Positions 8,653 to 17,323 of a DNA stretch of 64,000 nucleotides are shown in pieces; positions within the stretch are counted from its first letter, which is position 1; every line of letters begins with the position of its first letter. The position numbers and the translations under genes were made by a program. The stretch lies in NCBI GenBank assembly GCA_944384205.1, contig CALWSL010000012.1, positions 46,602 to 110,601 of the forward strand, given 5' to 3'. Source of the DNA: an uncultured Acetatifactor sp. Lineage in GTDB: Bacteria > Bacillota > Clostridia > Lachnospirales > Lachnospiraceae. A model generated the notes under the pieces. The model was not told the DNA's origin, made no database searches, and worked only from the letters and a program-made list of their open reading frames with translations.

Positions 8653-10016
8653 AACAGTTAATTTTTCCGGATGAGTATTTTAAGACAGAAGTCAGAGACG
8701 GTTTTGCCGTAAATGAGTTGATGAAAAGAACCTGGGCGGCTCAGTTAGAGGTTTTGAATCAGATTATCGGGATATGTGATAAATATGGGTTGACTTATTA
8801 TGCCGATTGCGGAACGTTATTAGGGGCAGTGAGGCATAAAGGATATATTCCCTGGGATGATGACCTGGATATTGCAATGAAGAAAGAAGATTATATCAGA
8901 TTTCTGGAAGTGGCGAAGGAGGAATTTCCAAAGGATTACTGGATTGCCAATTGTTATACGACGGACGGCTATGAATATGTTACCACCAGAATATCAAATA
9001 TCCATGCGACTGATTTTTCCGAAAAAACATTGTCAGAATATCATGGATGTCCTTTCCGGGTTGGAGTGGATATTTTTCCTTTGTATTATCTTTCTCGGGA
9101 CGCCCATGAGGCGGAAATGCAGAAAAATATCCTGCAAGATATTCTTGGGTTAATTCATTTGCTGGAGAATGAGCAAATGGAAGGTAATGTGCAGGTGGCG
9201 GAAGAACTGGTTAAACTGGAAAAGCTTACCGGTTATCGTTTTACGACAGACAGACCGTTAAAGACACAATTATGGATTCTGTTTGATCAGGTCAGCAGAT
9301 TGTTTGAAGAAGAGGAAAGTGATTCTTTAACCGTATTTACACGCCGGCTGAGAAATGGTTATTATGTAGAAAAAGAGCTGCTGGCAGAATGTATGCAGAT
9401 GCCTTTTGAAAATCTGATTGTGAATGTCCCGAAGGGATATGATGAAATTCTGAAAAGATTGTATGGCAATTACACGGTTCCCAGGCGAGTGTCGTTAGGG
9501 CATGATTATCCGTATTATAAAGGACAGTTGAAAAGACTGGGCGGATATATAGAAGAACAGGATTGTGCATGGAAAGCGGAGCAGAAGAAAGATTTGCCTG
9601 TGGAATGGCAGCGGAAGATAGGTTCCCGGAAAGTGGTACTGTACTATACCGGTGCAGATGCGCTTATGTGCCATAGCGAGTTTGCAGCGGATAAGCTGAA
9701 GGTTGTCTTTGAGAAATTCAAAAATGATTCAGATGTGATTTTATGGTGGTTTCCCTGTGTGCTTGATAATCCGAAGGCGCCTTTTATCCGGCAGATGTCG
9801 CCTCAATTAGTGAAGGATTACCATCAGATGATGGAGGAATATAAAAGGGAAGACTTCGGGATACTGGATCTTTCCGGCAACAGGCAGCGCGCGGTTTCTA
9901 TGGCAGATTCCTATTACGGAGATGAAAGCGAATTATCACAGATGTTTCGGAAAACCGGAAAATGCGTAACGATTCAGGATTATACAAAACTTGAGGAAAA
10001 GAAGGATTTAGTATGA
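8649..10016 (+). CDS. LicD-family phosphotransferase fused to a degenerate CDP-glycerol-transferase-like half
   Basis: A 455-residue protein. Residues about 30-150 form a LicD nucleotidyltransferase-fold domain (YADCGTLLGAVRHKGYIPWDDDLDIAM), the family that moves phosphocholine or similar groups from CDP/CMP carriers to glycans. Residues about 325-455 resemble the C-terminal half of CDP-glycerol glycerophosphotransferases (KVVLYYTGADALM ... RAVSMADSYYGDESELSQMFRKTGKC). The usual WRPHP motif of that half, present in the neighbour at 15258, reads WWFPC here, so this half is probably non-catalytic. In the phosphonate operon, the expected job is transfer of a phosphonate or other phosphoryl group to a sugar. 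The four-base overlap with the next LicD suggests they act together. Confidence 0.85.
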   Translation: MKQLIFPDEYFKTEVRDGFAVNELMKRTWAAQLEVLNQIIGICDKYGLTYYADCGTLLGAVRHKGYIPWDDDLDIAMKKEDYIRFLEVAKEEFPKDYWIANCYTTDGYEYVTTRISNIHATDFSEKTLSEYHGCPFRVGVDIFPLYYLSRDAHEAEMQKNILQDILGLIHLLENEQMEGNVQVAEELVKLEKLTGYRFTTDRPLKTQLWILFDQVSRLFEEEESDSLTVFTRRLRNGYYVEKELLAECMQMPFENLIVNVPKGYDEILKRLYGNYTVPRRVSLGHDYPYYKGQLKRLGGYIEEQDCAWKAEQKKDLPVEWQRKIGSRKVVLYYTGADALMCHSEFAADKLKVVFEKFKNDSDVILWWFPCVLDNPKAPFIRQMSPQLVKDYHQMMEEYKREDFGILDLSGNRQRAVSMADSYYGDESELSQMFRKTGKCVTIQDYTKLEEKKDLV

Positions 10017-10942
10017 CAGCAGAAAAAAAGATTATGCCGTCGAAGGATTTGCGAAAATTGCAACTGATTGAGCTGGAGATGCTGCTGGAAATAGACCGCA
10101 TCTGCAGGAAAAACGATATTGCGTATTCTATCTACGAGGGAACGGCATTGGGGGCAGTAAGGCACAAAGGCTTTATCCCCTGGGATGATGATGTGGACGT
10201 ATGTATGTTCCGCAGAGAATTTGAGAAGTTTTTTGAGGTGTGTAAGACGCAGCTTAACACAGAGCGATTTTTTTTGCAGACGGATAAAACCGATCCCGGT
10301 TACCGATGGGGATACGCCAAGCTTAGAAGAAACGGAACGGAGTATTTGAGGGCGGGGCAGGAGGCGATTCAGTGTGTTTCGGGGGTGTCTGTTGATATTT
10401 TTATTCTGGATAATGTGCCGGACAGCGCCTTGGGAAGACTTGTCTATCATGTGATTCGCCGCGGCTGTATCAAGACACTGTGGTCCGTGATAGGTGTTAC
10501 CGCGGATCCCAATCCGCTCAAGCGGCTGTTATATCGCGGACTGCGGCATGTGAATAAACGGATTCCGTTAGGAATTATGGAGTGGTTGGCGCGGATGTCC
10601 GACAAAAGAGAGACAGAGAGGATGTACTGCATCTCTTTTTACCGGGTTGACGGGTTCGCGGCAAAGAGAAGCCTGTTTCAGGAAGGGGTCAGGTCAGAGT
10701 GGTTTCAGGAAAAAACAGAAATTGAATTTGAAGGATTTCCGTTATATATATGTAGGGATTATGACCAATATTTAAGTGAAAAGTACGGAGATTACTGGAA
10801 ATATCCGCCGCAGTCCCAGCGGTACATACATCCCCCGAAGCGTTACGCGCTGGATGTGGATATTGACCTGCGGGGACGCAGCGTGGAAGAATATAGGAAT
10901 CGGGAATATATCTATCTGACAAAGGAAGAGAGGACGAAATAG
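10013..10942 (+). CDS. LicD-family phosphotransferase
   Basis: A 309-residue single-domain LicD protein. Seen: SIYEGTALGAVRHKGFIPWDDDVDVCM (about residues 43-69) with the conserved acidic DDD/D cluster, then the C-terminal YGDYWKYPP, a typical LicD ending. The start ATGA overlaps the previous stop. Family knowledge: LicD proteins attach phosphocholine, ribitol-phosphate or related groups to surface glycans. It lies directly before PEP mutase, so it is the best candidate to transfer the CMP-activated phosphonate to the glycan. Two different LicD proteins may serve two acceptor sugars or two donors; the sequence does not decide. Confidence 0.9.
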   Translation: MTAEKKIMPSKDLRKLQLIELEMLLEIDRICRKNDIAYSIYEGTALGAVRHKGFIPWDDDVDVCMFRREFEKFFEVCKTQLNTERFFLQTDKTDPGYRWGYAKLRRNGTEYLRAGQEAIQCVSGVSVDIFILDNVPDSALGRLVYHVIRRGCIKTLWSVIGVTADPNPLKRLLYRGLRHVNKRIPLGIMEWLARMSDKRETERMYCISFYRVDGFAAKRSLFQEGVRSEWFQEKTEIEFEGFPLYICRDYDQYLSEKYGDYWKYPPQSQRYIHPPKRYALDVDIDLRGRSVEEYRNREYIYLTKEERTK

Positions 10943-10943
10943 A

Positions 10944-12224
10944 ATGGCGAAGACGGCATTTTTGAGTATTGGAGCTGAGTTTATTCATGGCGGTCATTTG
11001 GCGATTATTGAAAAAGCGGCAGCATTGGGGGAATTGACAGTCGGAGTGTTGTCTGATGAAGCGATTATGTCCTACAGAGGGTATCCAATCCTGACCTTTG
11101 AAGAACGGTGCAATGTCATCCGTCACATTAAGGGGGTTTCTAAGGTGGTAAAAAAGGATTCCCTTAGCTATGAAAAGGTAATCCGCGAGTTGAGACCGGA
11201 TTATGTGGTACACAGTGACCGCTGGCGTGGAAAGACAAAGGAAAAAATTGAAGCCCTGTTGCAGCAGTATGGCGGTGAGCTGGTGGAATTTCCCTATACG
11301 GATAAGAGCGAATATGAGGTGTTTGACAGGCAGGCAGAGCAGCTTCGTTATATGCCGGAGGTGCGGAGAGGAAAGCTGCGGAGGGCATTGCAACTGACAG
11401 ACAGACCGCTTCGGGTATTGGAAGCACATAACGGAATCACCGGTTTAATTGTGGAGAAGGCGCATGTGGAAAAAGAAGGTGAAATCCGACAATTCGATGC
11501 CATGTGGATATCCAGCTTGTGTGATTCTACCGCTAAGGGAAAGCCGGATATCGAACTGGTGGACATGACCTCCCGTGAAAATACGATTAATGAGATTATG
11601 GAGGTTACGACCAAGCCAATTATATTGGATGGTGATACCGGCGGAATTACGGAGCATTTTGTGTACAGGGTAAAAACATTGGAACGAATGGGTGTATCTG
11701 CAATTATCATTGAGGATAAGGTGGGACTGAAAAAAAATTCCCTGTTTGGAACGGAGGTACTGCAGCAACAGGATTCTATCGAGCATTTCAGCAATAAAAT
11801 CCGGGCTGGGAAAGCAGCGCAGACAACAAGGGATTTTATGATTATTGCGAGAATTGAGAGCCTGATTTTGGAACAGGGGATGGACGATGCGCTGACCAGG
11901 GCATTTGCTTATGTGGAAGCCGGCGCTGACGGGATTATGATTCACTCTAAGAAAAAAGAACCGGATGAGGTTTTGGAATTTTGCAGAAAATTCAGGGAGA
12001 AGTGTGAGAGGATACCCCTTATAGTGGTGCCGACCACATACAATCATGTTACAGAGACGGAGCTTGGAAAGTACGGAGTGAATATTATCATTTATGCAAA
12101 TCATTTAATCCGAAGCGCGTTTCCGGCAATGAATAATGTGGCGCATATGATTTTGGAAAATGAGAGGTCGCTGGAAGCAAGCGAAAATTGTATGCCGATT
12201 AAGGAAATTTTAACGCTGATTTAA
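10944..12224 (+). CDS. pepM: Phosphoenolpyruvate mutase with N-terminal cytidylyltransferase domain
   Basis: A 426-residue fusion. Residues 1-130 are a cytidylyltransferase-like domain with the HxGH-type motif HGGH (about 15-18) and a degraded ISSTxKR-type end. Residues about 135-426 are PEP mutase: IEDKVGLKKNSLF carries the diagnostic EDKx(5)NS motif, and GDTGG and MIIARIESL are further active-site segments. PEP mutase makes the C-P bond, converting PEP to phosphonopyruvate, the first step of nearly all phosphonates. AGAGAGGA lies upstream of the ATG, one base after the previous stop. The decarboxylase that drives this unfavourable reaction follows at once. The N-terminal domain could activate the product with CTP, competing with the separate nucleotidyltransferase at 13374. 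Confidence 0.93.
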   Translation: MAKTAFLSIGAEFIHGGHLAIIEKAAALGELTVGVLSDEAIMSYRGYPILTFEERCNVIRHIKGVSKVVKKDSLSYEKVIRELRPDYVVHSDRWRGKTKEKIEALLQQYGGELVEFPYTDKSEYEVFDRQAEQLRYMPEVRRGKLRRALQLTDRPLRVLEAHNGITGLIVEKAHVEKEGEIRQFDAMWISSLCDSTAKGKPDIELVDMTSRENTINEIMEVTTKPIILDGDTGGITEHFVYRVKTLERMGVSAIIIEDKVGLKKNSLFGTEVLQQQDSIEHFSNKIRAGKAAQTTRDFMIIARIESLILEQGMDDALTRAFAYVEAGADGIMIHSKKKEPDEVLEFCRKFREKCERIPLIVVPTTYNHVTETELGKYGVNIIIYANHLIRSAFPAMNNVAHMILENERSLEASENCMPIKEILTLI

Positions 12225-12240
12225 GTTCGGAGGACAGTAC

Positions 12241-13371
12241 ATGAAGGCACAGGAATTTGTCGATACCTTAGAAGGGATTTTGGAAATAGAATTTTATGCG
12301 GGAGTCCCGGATTCACTGCTCAGTCCTTTGACAGGAGAGATTATGAACCGATACGGTATCTCAGAGAAGCATATTGTGGCAGCGAATGAAGGAAATGCAG
12401 CCGGACTTGCGGCAGGTTATCATCTGGCGACAGGAAAGATACCTTGTGTTTATATGCAGAACAGCGGAGAAGGAAATATGTTGAATCCCTATGCCTCTCT
12501 GCTGGCGCCGGAGGTATATAAGATACCTTGTGTCTTTGTAATTGGATGGCGCGGAGAGCCGGGAACCAAGGATGAACCCCAGCATGTATTTCAAGGGGAG
12601 ATTACGCAGACTTTAATGGAGCTTCTGACCATTCAGACCGTGGTGATTACGGAAGATATGAAAGCGGAAGATTTACAGGAGAGTTGTCAGGTATTTAAAC
12701 GGCTGCTGTCAGAGGGAAAATGTGTTGCCTTTCTTGTAGAAAAGGGAGCTTTGACAAGCGATGTCAAGGTGAAATACGCGAATTCCTATACGATGAAGAG
12801 AGAGGATGCGCTGCGGGAGATTGTAAAGGGAACGGGAGAGGATATCCTTGTGTCAACCACAGGGAAGGCATCCAGAGAATTATTTGAAATCAGAGAGCAG
12901 AATGGGCAGTCTCACCAATATGATTTCCTGACGGTTGGCTCCATGGGACACAGCTCTTCTATCGCGCTGAGTATCGCCCTGGCTAAGAAGGAGCAAAAGG
13001 TATGGTGCATAGACGGGGACGGTGCAATGCTGATGCACATGGGCGCAATGGCGGTCATAGGAGCCAATGCCCCCCGCAATTTTGTGCATATTCTGATTAA
13101 TAACGAATCTCATGAAACAGTGGGAGGAATGCCTACGGTTGCCGGCAGTATCGATTTTGCAAAGGTTGCGGAGGGCTGCGGATATCAAAGGATTTTAAAG
13201 GCATCCACACCGGAGGAGGTTGCGCGGGTCGTAGAAGAGGCAAAAGGAGCGGACGAATTAACGTTTATCGAAATCAAAGCGGCTCTGGGGGCGCGGAGCG
13301 ATTTAGGACGTCCTACCACGACTGCGGAGGAGAATAAAAAGAGTTTTATGCAGTATGTAAAGGAGATGTAA
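12241..13371 (+). CDS. aepY: Phosphonopyruvate decarboxylase
   Basis: A 376-residue thiamin-diphosphate enzyme that decarboxylates phosphonopyruvate to phosphonoacetaldehyde, pulling the PEP mutase equilibrium forward. Seen: the N-terminal pyrimidine domain with GVPDSLLSPL and the catalytic-glutamate region AANEGNAAGLAAGYHLA, and the C-terminal pyrophosphate domain with GDGAMLMHMG followed about 25 residues later by LINNESHETVGG, the GDG-x(n)-NN cofactor and metal motif. The length is usual for the family. GGAGG lies 8 bases before the ATG. It is in one operon with pepM (16-base gap) and the nucleotidyltransferase (2-base gap). Confidence 0.95.
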   Translation: MKAQEFVDTLEGILEIEFYAGVPDSLLSPLTGEIMNRYGISEKHIVAANEGNAAGLAAGYHLATGKIPCVYMQNSGEGNMLNPYASLLAPEVYKIPCVFVIGWRGEPGTKDEPQHVFQGEITQTLMELLTIQTVVITEDMKAEDLQESCQVFKRLLSEGKCVAFLVEKGALTSDVKVKYANSYTMKREDALREIVKGTGEDILVSTTGKASRELFEIREQNGQSHQYDFLTVGSMGHSSSIALSIALAKKEQKVWCIDGDGAMLMHMGAMAVIGANAPRNFVHILINNESHETVGGMPTVAGSIDFAKVAEGCGYQRILKASTPEEVARVVEEAKGADELTFIEIKAALGARSDLGRPTTTAEENKKSFMQYVKEM

Positions 13372-13373
13372 GG

Positions 13374-14078
13374 GTGAAGGCTTTGATACTGAATTCCGGC
13401 TTAGGAAAGAGAATGGGAAAATATACGGCGGAGGCTCCCAAATGTATGGTTCCCCTGTTATGTGGCGATACCATTGTGGCAAGGCAGTTGCGCCTCATTC
13501 AGAAAATGGGAATTCATGAGGTGGTCATGACAACGGGACCTTACGCGGAATTGCTGGAAAATTATATAAAATCATTGGGATTGTCTCTTGCGATACAATA
13601 TGTAAATAATCCGAGATATCAGGAGACGAATTATATTTACTCCATTTATCTTGCCGGAGAGTATCTTCATTCAGAAATGATTTTACTGCACGGCGATCTG
13701 GTGTTTGAGGAGGAAGTGCTTCGACGGGTGACAGAGGCAAAGCAGGATTGTATGGCGGTTAGTTCGACAGTGGAATTGCCGGAGAAAGATTTTAAAGCGG
13801 TGATAAAAAACGGAAGGATTCAGGCGGTGGGGATTGAGTTTATGCAGGACTGTGTTGCAGCACAACCGCTTTATCACTTTTCACAAGAGGCGTGGGAAAT
13901 CTGGCTGAATCAAATCATAAGCTTTTGTGAAGCGGGAGAAGTCACCTGTTATGCAGAGAATGCCTTGAATCAAGTGACGGATCAGATGAAGCTGTATCCA
14001 TATGATTTTAAGGAAATGCTGTGTCAGGAAGTGGACAAAGAGGAGGATTTGCTTGCAGTGAGAGCGCTTTTAAAGTAG
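13374..14078 (+). CDS. Nucleotidyltransferase, probable CTP:phosphonate cytidylyltransferase
   Basis: A 234-residue sugar-phosphate/phosphocholine-type nucleotidyltransferase. Seen: a GTG start at 13374 (GGAG seven bases upstream, inside the previous gene's last codons), LILNSGLGKRMGKYTAEAPKCMVPL with the signature GLGxRM and the substrate-binding lysine, LLHGDLVF as the metal-binding aspartate strand and the late Asp in YPYDFKE. Family knowledge: relatives make CDP-choline (LicC) or CMP-phosphonates. Between the phosphonopyruvate decarboxylase and the phosphonoacetaldehyde reductase, CMP activation of the phosphonate for LicD is the likely job. Substrate is inference. Confidence 0.85.
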   Translation: MKALILNSGLGKRMGKYTAEAPKCMVPLLCGDTIVARQLRLIQKMGIHEVVMTTGPYAELLENYIKSLGLSLAIQYVNNPRYQETNYIYSIYLAGEYLHSEMILLHGDLVFEEEVLRRVTEAKQDCMAVSSTVELPEKDFKAVIKNGRIQAVGIEFMQDCVAAQPLYHFSQEAWEIWLNQIISFCEAGEVTCYAENALNQVTDQMKLYPYDFKEMLCQEVDKEEDLLAVRALLK

Positions 14079-14111
14079 ACGGCAAAAAAGTGCAAAGCTG
14101 AGGAATGTGGA

Positions 14112-15230
14112 ATGAAGTATAATGATTTTTGCAGGACGGATATAGAATTTGTAAATGTAGAGCAGATGAAAGAAGCCTGCCTTCATTTTGATTATAAAAA
14201 ACTGGTATTGGTCATGTCAAAGCGGGCAGGTGTCAGGTACGAACTGGAGCGCTTTGTGAGAGACCTCGAAAGCCGATATGAATTACTGTGGCTTGGGGAA
14301 TCCGTTAGTTATCCAACGCAGAAAACCCTGAAGGAAGGACTGGATGCGCTAAAGGGGTTTGAGCCGGAGGCAATCCTTGCCATAGGCGGCGGCAGCGCCA
14401 TTGATTACGCCAAAGGAATGAAAGCTTTTTACCACAGTACAGAGTACCAGACGGTGGAGACAATTACAGAGTTATTACAGAAAAAGGAGATTCGGAGGAA
14501 TCCCATAGATATTATTGCAGTGCCGACCACTGCGGGAACAGGTGCGGAAGTGACAAAATGGGCTACTATCTGGGATAGTGAAAGTAAGTGTAAATATTCC
14601 ATCGATAGGGAGGAACTAAAGCCGGATAAGGCATTTATCGTACCGGAATTTACCGCAAGGGCAGGCGGAGAACTGACGATAACGACTGGTTTGGATTCCT
14701 TGGCACATGCGATGGAAAGCTATTGGTCGAAAAAGACTTCCCCGTTGGTGCGGCAGTTAGCAGTCAGATCGATAGGCATTACAATAGAATATCTGGATCA
14801 GATTATAAAAGAACCGGAAAATATAAGCTTAAGAGAAAAGCAATGTCTGGCGTCGGTGCTTTCAGGACTGGCATTTTCCATGACAAGGACCACAGCGTGT
14901 CATTCTATTTCCTATCCGCTTACCATGCAATATCAGATTCCCCACGGAACGGCTGTCGCTATGACATTGGCACAGGTGGCGGAGAAGAACAGCGGAAGCT
15001 TTCCGGAGGCGGAGGATTTATTTGCCCTTTTTGCAGGCTGCGGCGGCATACGAAATTATTTAGAGCAGGTGTGCGGTGAAACGGTATCACTGCGGCTGCG
15101 GGACTATGGAATTGCGAGGGATAAGCTTCCCGTGATAGCGCAAAGCGCATTTACGCTGGGAAGAATGGACAATAATCCTGTGGAGTTTAACAGGCAGGAT
15201 GTTGTTGAAATATTAAAGCAAACATTTTGA
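14112..15230 (+). CDS. Iron-type alcohol dehydrogenase, probable phosphonoacetaldehyde reductase
   Basis: A 372-residue group III metal-dependent alcohol dehydrogenase. Seen: the nucleotide loop IGGGSAIDYAKGMK, VPTTAGTGAEVTKWATIW, and metal ligands in LDSLAHAMESYWS (Asp and His), TTACHSISYPLTMQY (His) and QIPHGTAVAMT (His). Next to PEP mutase and the decarboxylase it should reduce phosphonoacetaldehyde to 2-hydroxyethylphosphonate, as in PhpC-type steps. No 2-aminoethylphosphonate transaminase is present in the cluster, which favours the hydroxyl product. Specificity is inferred from context. Confidence 0.88.
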   Translation: MKYNDFCRTDIEFVNVEQMKEACLHFDYKKLVLVMSKRAGVRYELERFVRDLESRYELLWLGESVSYPTQKTLKEGLDALKGFEPEAILAIGGGSAIDYAKGMKAFYHSTEYQTVETITELLQKKEIRRNPIDIIAVPTTAGTGAEVTKWATIWDSESKCKYSIDREELKPDKAFIVPEFTARAGGELTITTGLDSLAHAMESYWSKKTSPLVRQLAVRSIGITIEYLDQIIKEPENISLREKQCLASVLSGLAFSMTRTTACHSISYPLTMQYQIPHGTAVAMTLAQVAEKNSGSFPEAEDLFALFAGCGGIRNYLEQVCGETVSLRLRDYGIARDKLPVIAQSAFTLGRMDNNPVEFNRQDVVEILKQTF

Positions 15231-15257
15231 TGAAGAGTCATTGGAAGGGAGGACGAT

Positions 15258-16700
15258 ATGAGTAAAAAATGGAAGCAGAATATCAAGGAATTATTAGGAA
15301 CAGTGAAGGACGGATTTGCAGTTCTGGAAACAATGGATTCGGCGGCACTCATTGAGTTCTTGCAGACGATGCAGGAAGCAGTTATACATATCGGTAACTC
15401 AATTGAGAAGCAAATTGCAGATTGTGAACAGATCATAGAGACATTGACGGAATTGGCAGAAAGGATTTATGAGTTAAGTTTTGATGGCAATCATTTGAAA
15501 TATAAAAATCTGGAAAAAGCCAAAACCCTGTGTGAAAAGGCAGAAAAAGAAATGGATATAGGAATCCCGGATGTCTATGAGATTCTCTTTCTGCCTTATA
15601 AGGTGTCTATGTGGGATGCCTTGGAAACTATATATGAGGCAGCGATATTGGAAAAGGATTGTCATGTAACGGTTATGCCGATACCGTATTATCATATGAC
15701 GGAAGATAGGAGTAATGTGGAACTGGAGTACGAAGGAAATCAATTTCCGCGTAATATTGAGATTACTGATTATAGAAAATATGATATTCCGGAAAAATTT
15801 CCGGACGTGATATTTATTCACAATCCTTATGACGATCACAATCTTGTTACGCAGGTACCGCGTTGTTATTTTAGTTCAGAACTGATGAAATATACAGATC
15901 ATTTGGTATACATCCCTTATAAAGTATGCGCTGAAAGAGTGAGAGATAGTTTTTGTGTTATGTCGGGAGTGAGAAATGCATGGAGAGTGTTTGTACAGTC
16001 GGAGACGGTACGTGAGGTATATATAAAATATAATCCTCAGGAGAAAATCGTTGTAACCGGGTCACCGAAGATTGACAAGGTAATTCGGAATGCGCAATAT
16101 CCGCCCCAAATGCCTGAGGAATGGAAATCAGCGCTTGATGGCAAAATTGTATTCCTGCTGAATACTCATTTGAATAGTATTATTAATCATTCAGAAGAAA
16201 TGATTAAGGAAGTAGAGGGACTAATTGCGTTTTTTGAGAAAAGAGAGGATATAGCCCTGTTATGGAGACCACATCCTCTTAGCGTAGAAACAGCAAAGAC
16301 AATGAATATTAAGACGGTACGGGCGTATCAGCAGCTTGTGGAAAGATTCAAAGAACTGAAAAATGGTGTATTCGACCAAACGTCAGATCCCCATCAGGCA
16401 ATTGCACTTTCCAATGCGTATATTGGGGACTGGAGTTCCATGGTGATGATGTTTGGTGTGACAGGGAAACCGATATTTATCAGAACGACTGCGTTAGACT
16501 GGAATATGGCGGGAAAAAGATTAAAATCGATAGATTATGAGGACACAGTCAAGCTTGAGACATTTATCGATATGATTGTAACGGGTAAGGATACCGGCAG
16601 AGAGGACAGAAAGGAAGAGTTTGCAGGTCTTTTTGCGAGAACAGACGGTAATTCGGGAAAGCAAATTTGGGAGTATGTGAAGAATGCTTTGGAAGAGTGA
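15258..16700 (+). CDS. CDP-glycerol glycerophosphotransferase-like protein
   Basis: A 480-residue TagB/TagF-related protein. Residues 1-100 are a helical domain common in lachnospiral members. The rest is a GT-B-like fold with YFSSELMKYTDHLVYIPY, VVTGSPKIDKVI, LLWRPHPLSV (the RPHP motif) and SNAYIGDWSSMVMMF near the end. Family knowledge: these enzymes transfer glycerol-phosphate from CDP-glycerol to teichoic acids or glycans. In a phosphonate operon, a CMP-phosphonate donor is also possible. The C-terminal half of the LicD fusion at 8649 is a degenerate relative. GGGAGG precedes the ATG. Confidence 0.83.
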   Translation: MSKKWKQNIKELLGTVKDGFAVLETMDSAALIEFLQTMQEAVIHIGNSIEKQIADCEQIIETLTELAERIYELSFDGNHLKYKNLEKAKTLCEKAEKEMDIGIPDVYEILFLPYKVSMWDALETIYEAAILEKDCHVTVMPIPYYHMTEDRSNVELEYEGNQFPRNIEITDYRKYDIPEKFPDVIFIHNPYDDHNLVTQVPRCYFSSELMKYTDHLVYIPYKVCAERVRDSFCVMSGVRNAWRVFVQSETVREVYIKYNPQEKIVVTGSPKIDKVIRNAQYPPQMPEEWKSALDGKIVFLLNTHLNSIINHSEEMIKEVEGLIAFFEKREDIALLWRPHPLSVETAKTMNIKTVRAYQQLVERFKELKNGVFDQTSDPHQAIALSNAYIGDWSSMVMMFGVTGKPIFIRTTALDWNMAGKRLKSIDYEDTVKLETFIDMIVTGKDTGREDRKEEFAGLFARTDGNSGKQIWEYVKNALEE

Positions 16701-16714
16701 GGAGAGGACACTGT

Positions 16715-17308
16715 ATGATAGAACCATATAAAAAATGCCTGAAAAAGATACCGGCTTCAATCGAAGAGCTGCAAAGGCTTACAGACGAGCTGTACGAGCA
16801 GATAGGGGAGGAGACCAGACAGGCAAGGGCAGAAAAAGGCAGAGTTGTGAAAGTCATTGATATGGTATTAAAACTGAAGGGTACAGAAATGTTTTCACAG
16901 TTGAAGAGAATCGTATCCGGTGATCTTTTTCAAAGTATTCAGAGGTATGATGACGAGTTTCTAACCTTCGAGAGAGTGCTGTCCATTTATGAGGAAGAGA
17001 AAAGTGCAGGGAAAACTTCCCTTTTAGACTGGGTGAGCTCTGTAGCAGAGCTGCAGGAAATCTATGCGAAGACCTTTTTTGGAATGCGCAGATTAGAGCT
17101 GGATATGCCGAAGGCAAGTAAAGAGGAATTCCTTCAACTGATTGTACAGTATGATATGTCTGCAATCTATCTGACAAATATGTGGAATTGGCATCCTTTT
17201 TATAACCCTGGTTATTTGGTGCAGCAGTTGATGATATTGCTGAGTGAAAATGGGAAGGAAGCTTTGTGTGAAGAGATATATGGGCGAATAGAGGAAATGG
17301 ATAAGTAG
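16715..17308 (+). CDS. Helical protein of unknown function
   Basis: About 197 residues; I do not recognise the family. The start at 16715 is chosen because GGAGAGGA lies six bases before this ATG; the open frame upstream overlaps the previous gene. Composition suggests a cytosolic, nearly all-helical protein without signal peptide or membrane segment (for example SIEELQRLTDELYEQIGEET), with an aromatic patch NMWNWHPFYNPGYL near residues 160-173. It sits in the operon between a glycerophosphotransferase-like protein and a glycosyltransferase with gaps of 14-15 bases. It may be an accessory or scaffold subunit of the modification enzymes; that is a guess from position. Confidence 0.7.
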   Translation: MIEPYKKCLKKIPASIEELQRLTDELYEQIGEETRQARAEKGRVVKVIDMVLKLKGTEMFSQLKRIVSGDLFQSIQRYDDEFLTFERVLSIYEEEKSAGKTSLLDWVSSVAELQEIYAKTFFGMRRLELDMPKASKEEFLQLIVQYDMSAIYLTNMWNWHPFYNPGYLVQQLMILLSENGKEALCEEIYGRIEEMDK

Positions 17309-17323
17309 AGGAAGTACATATAC

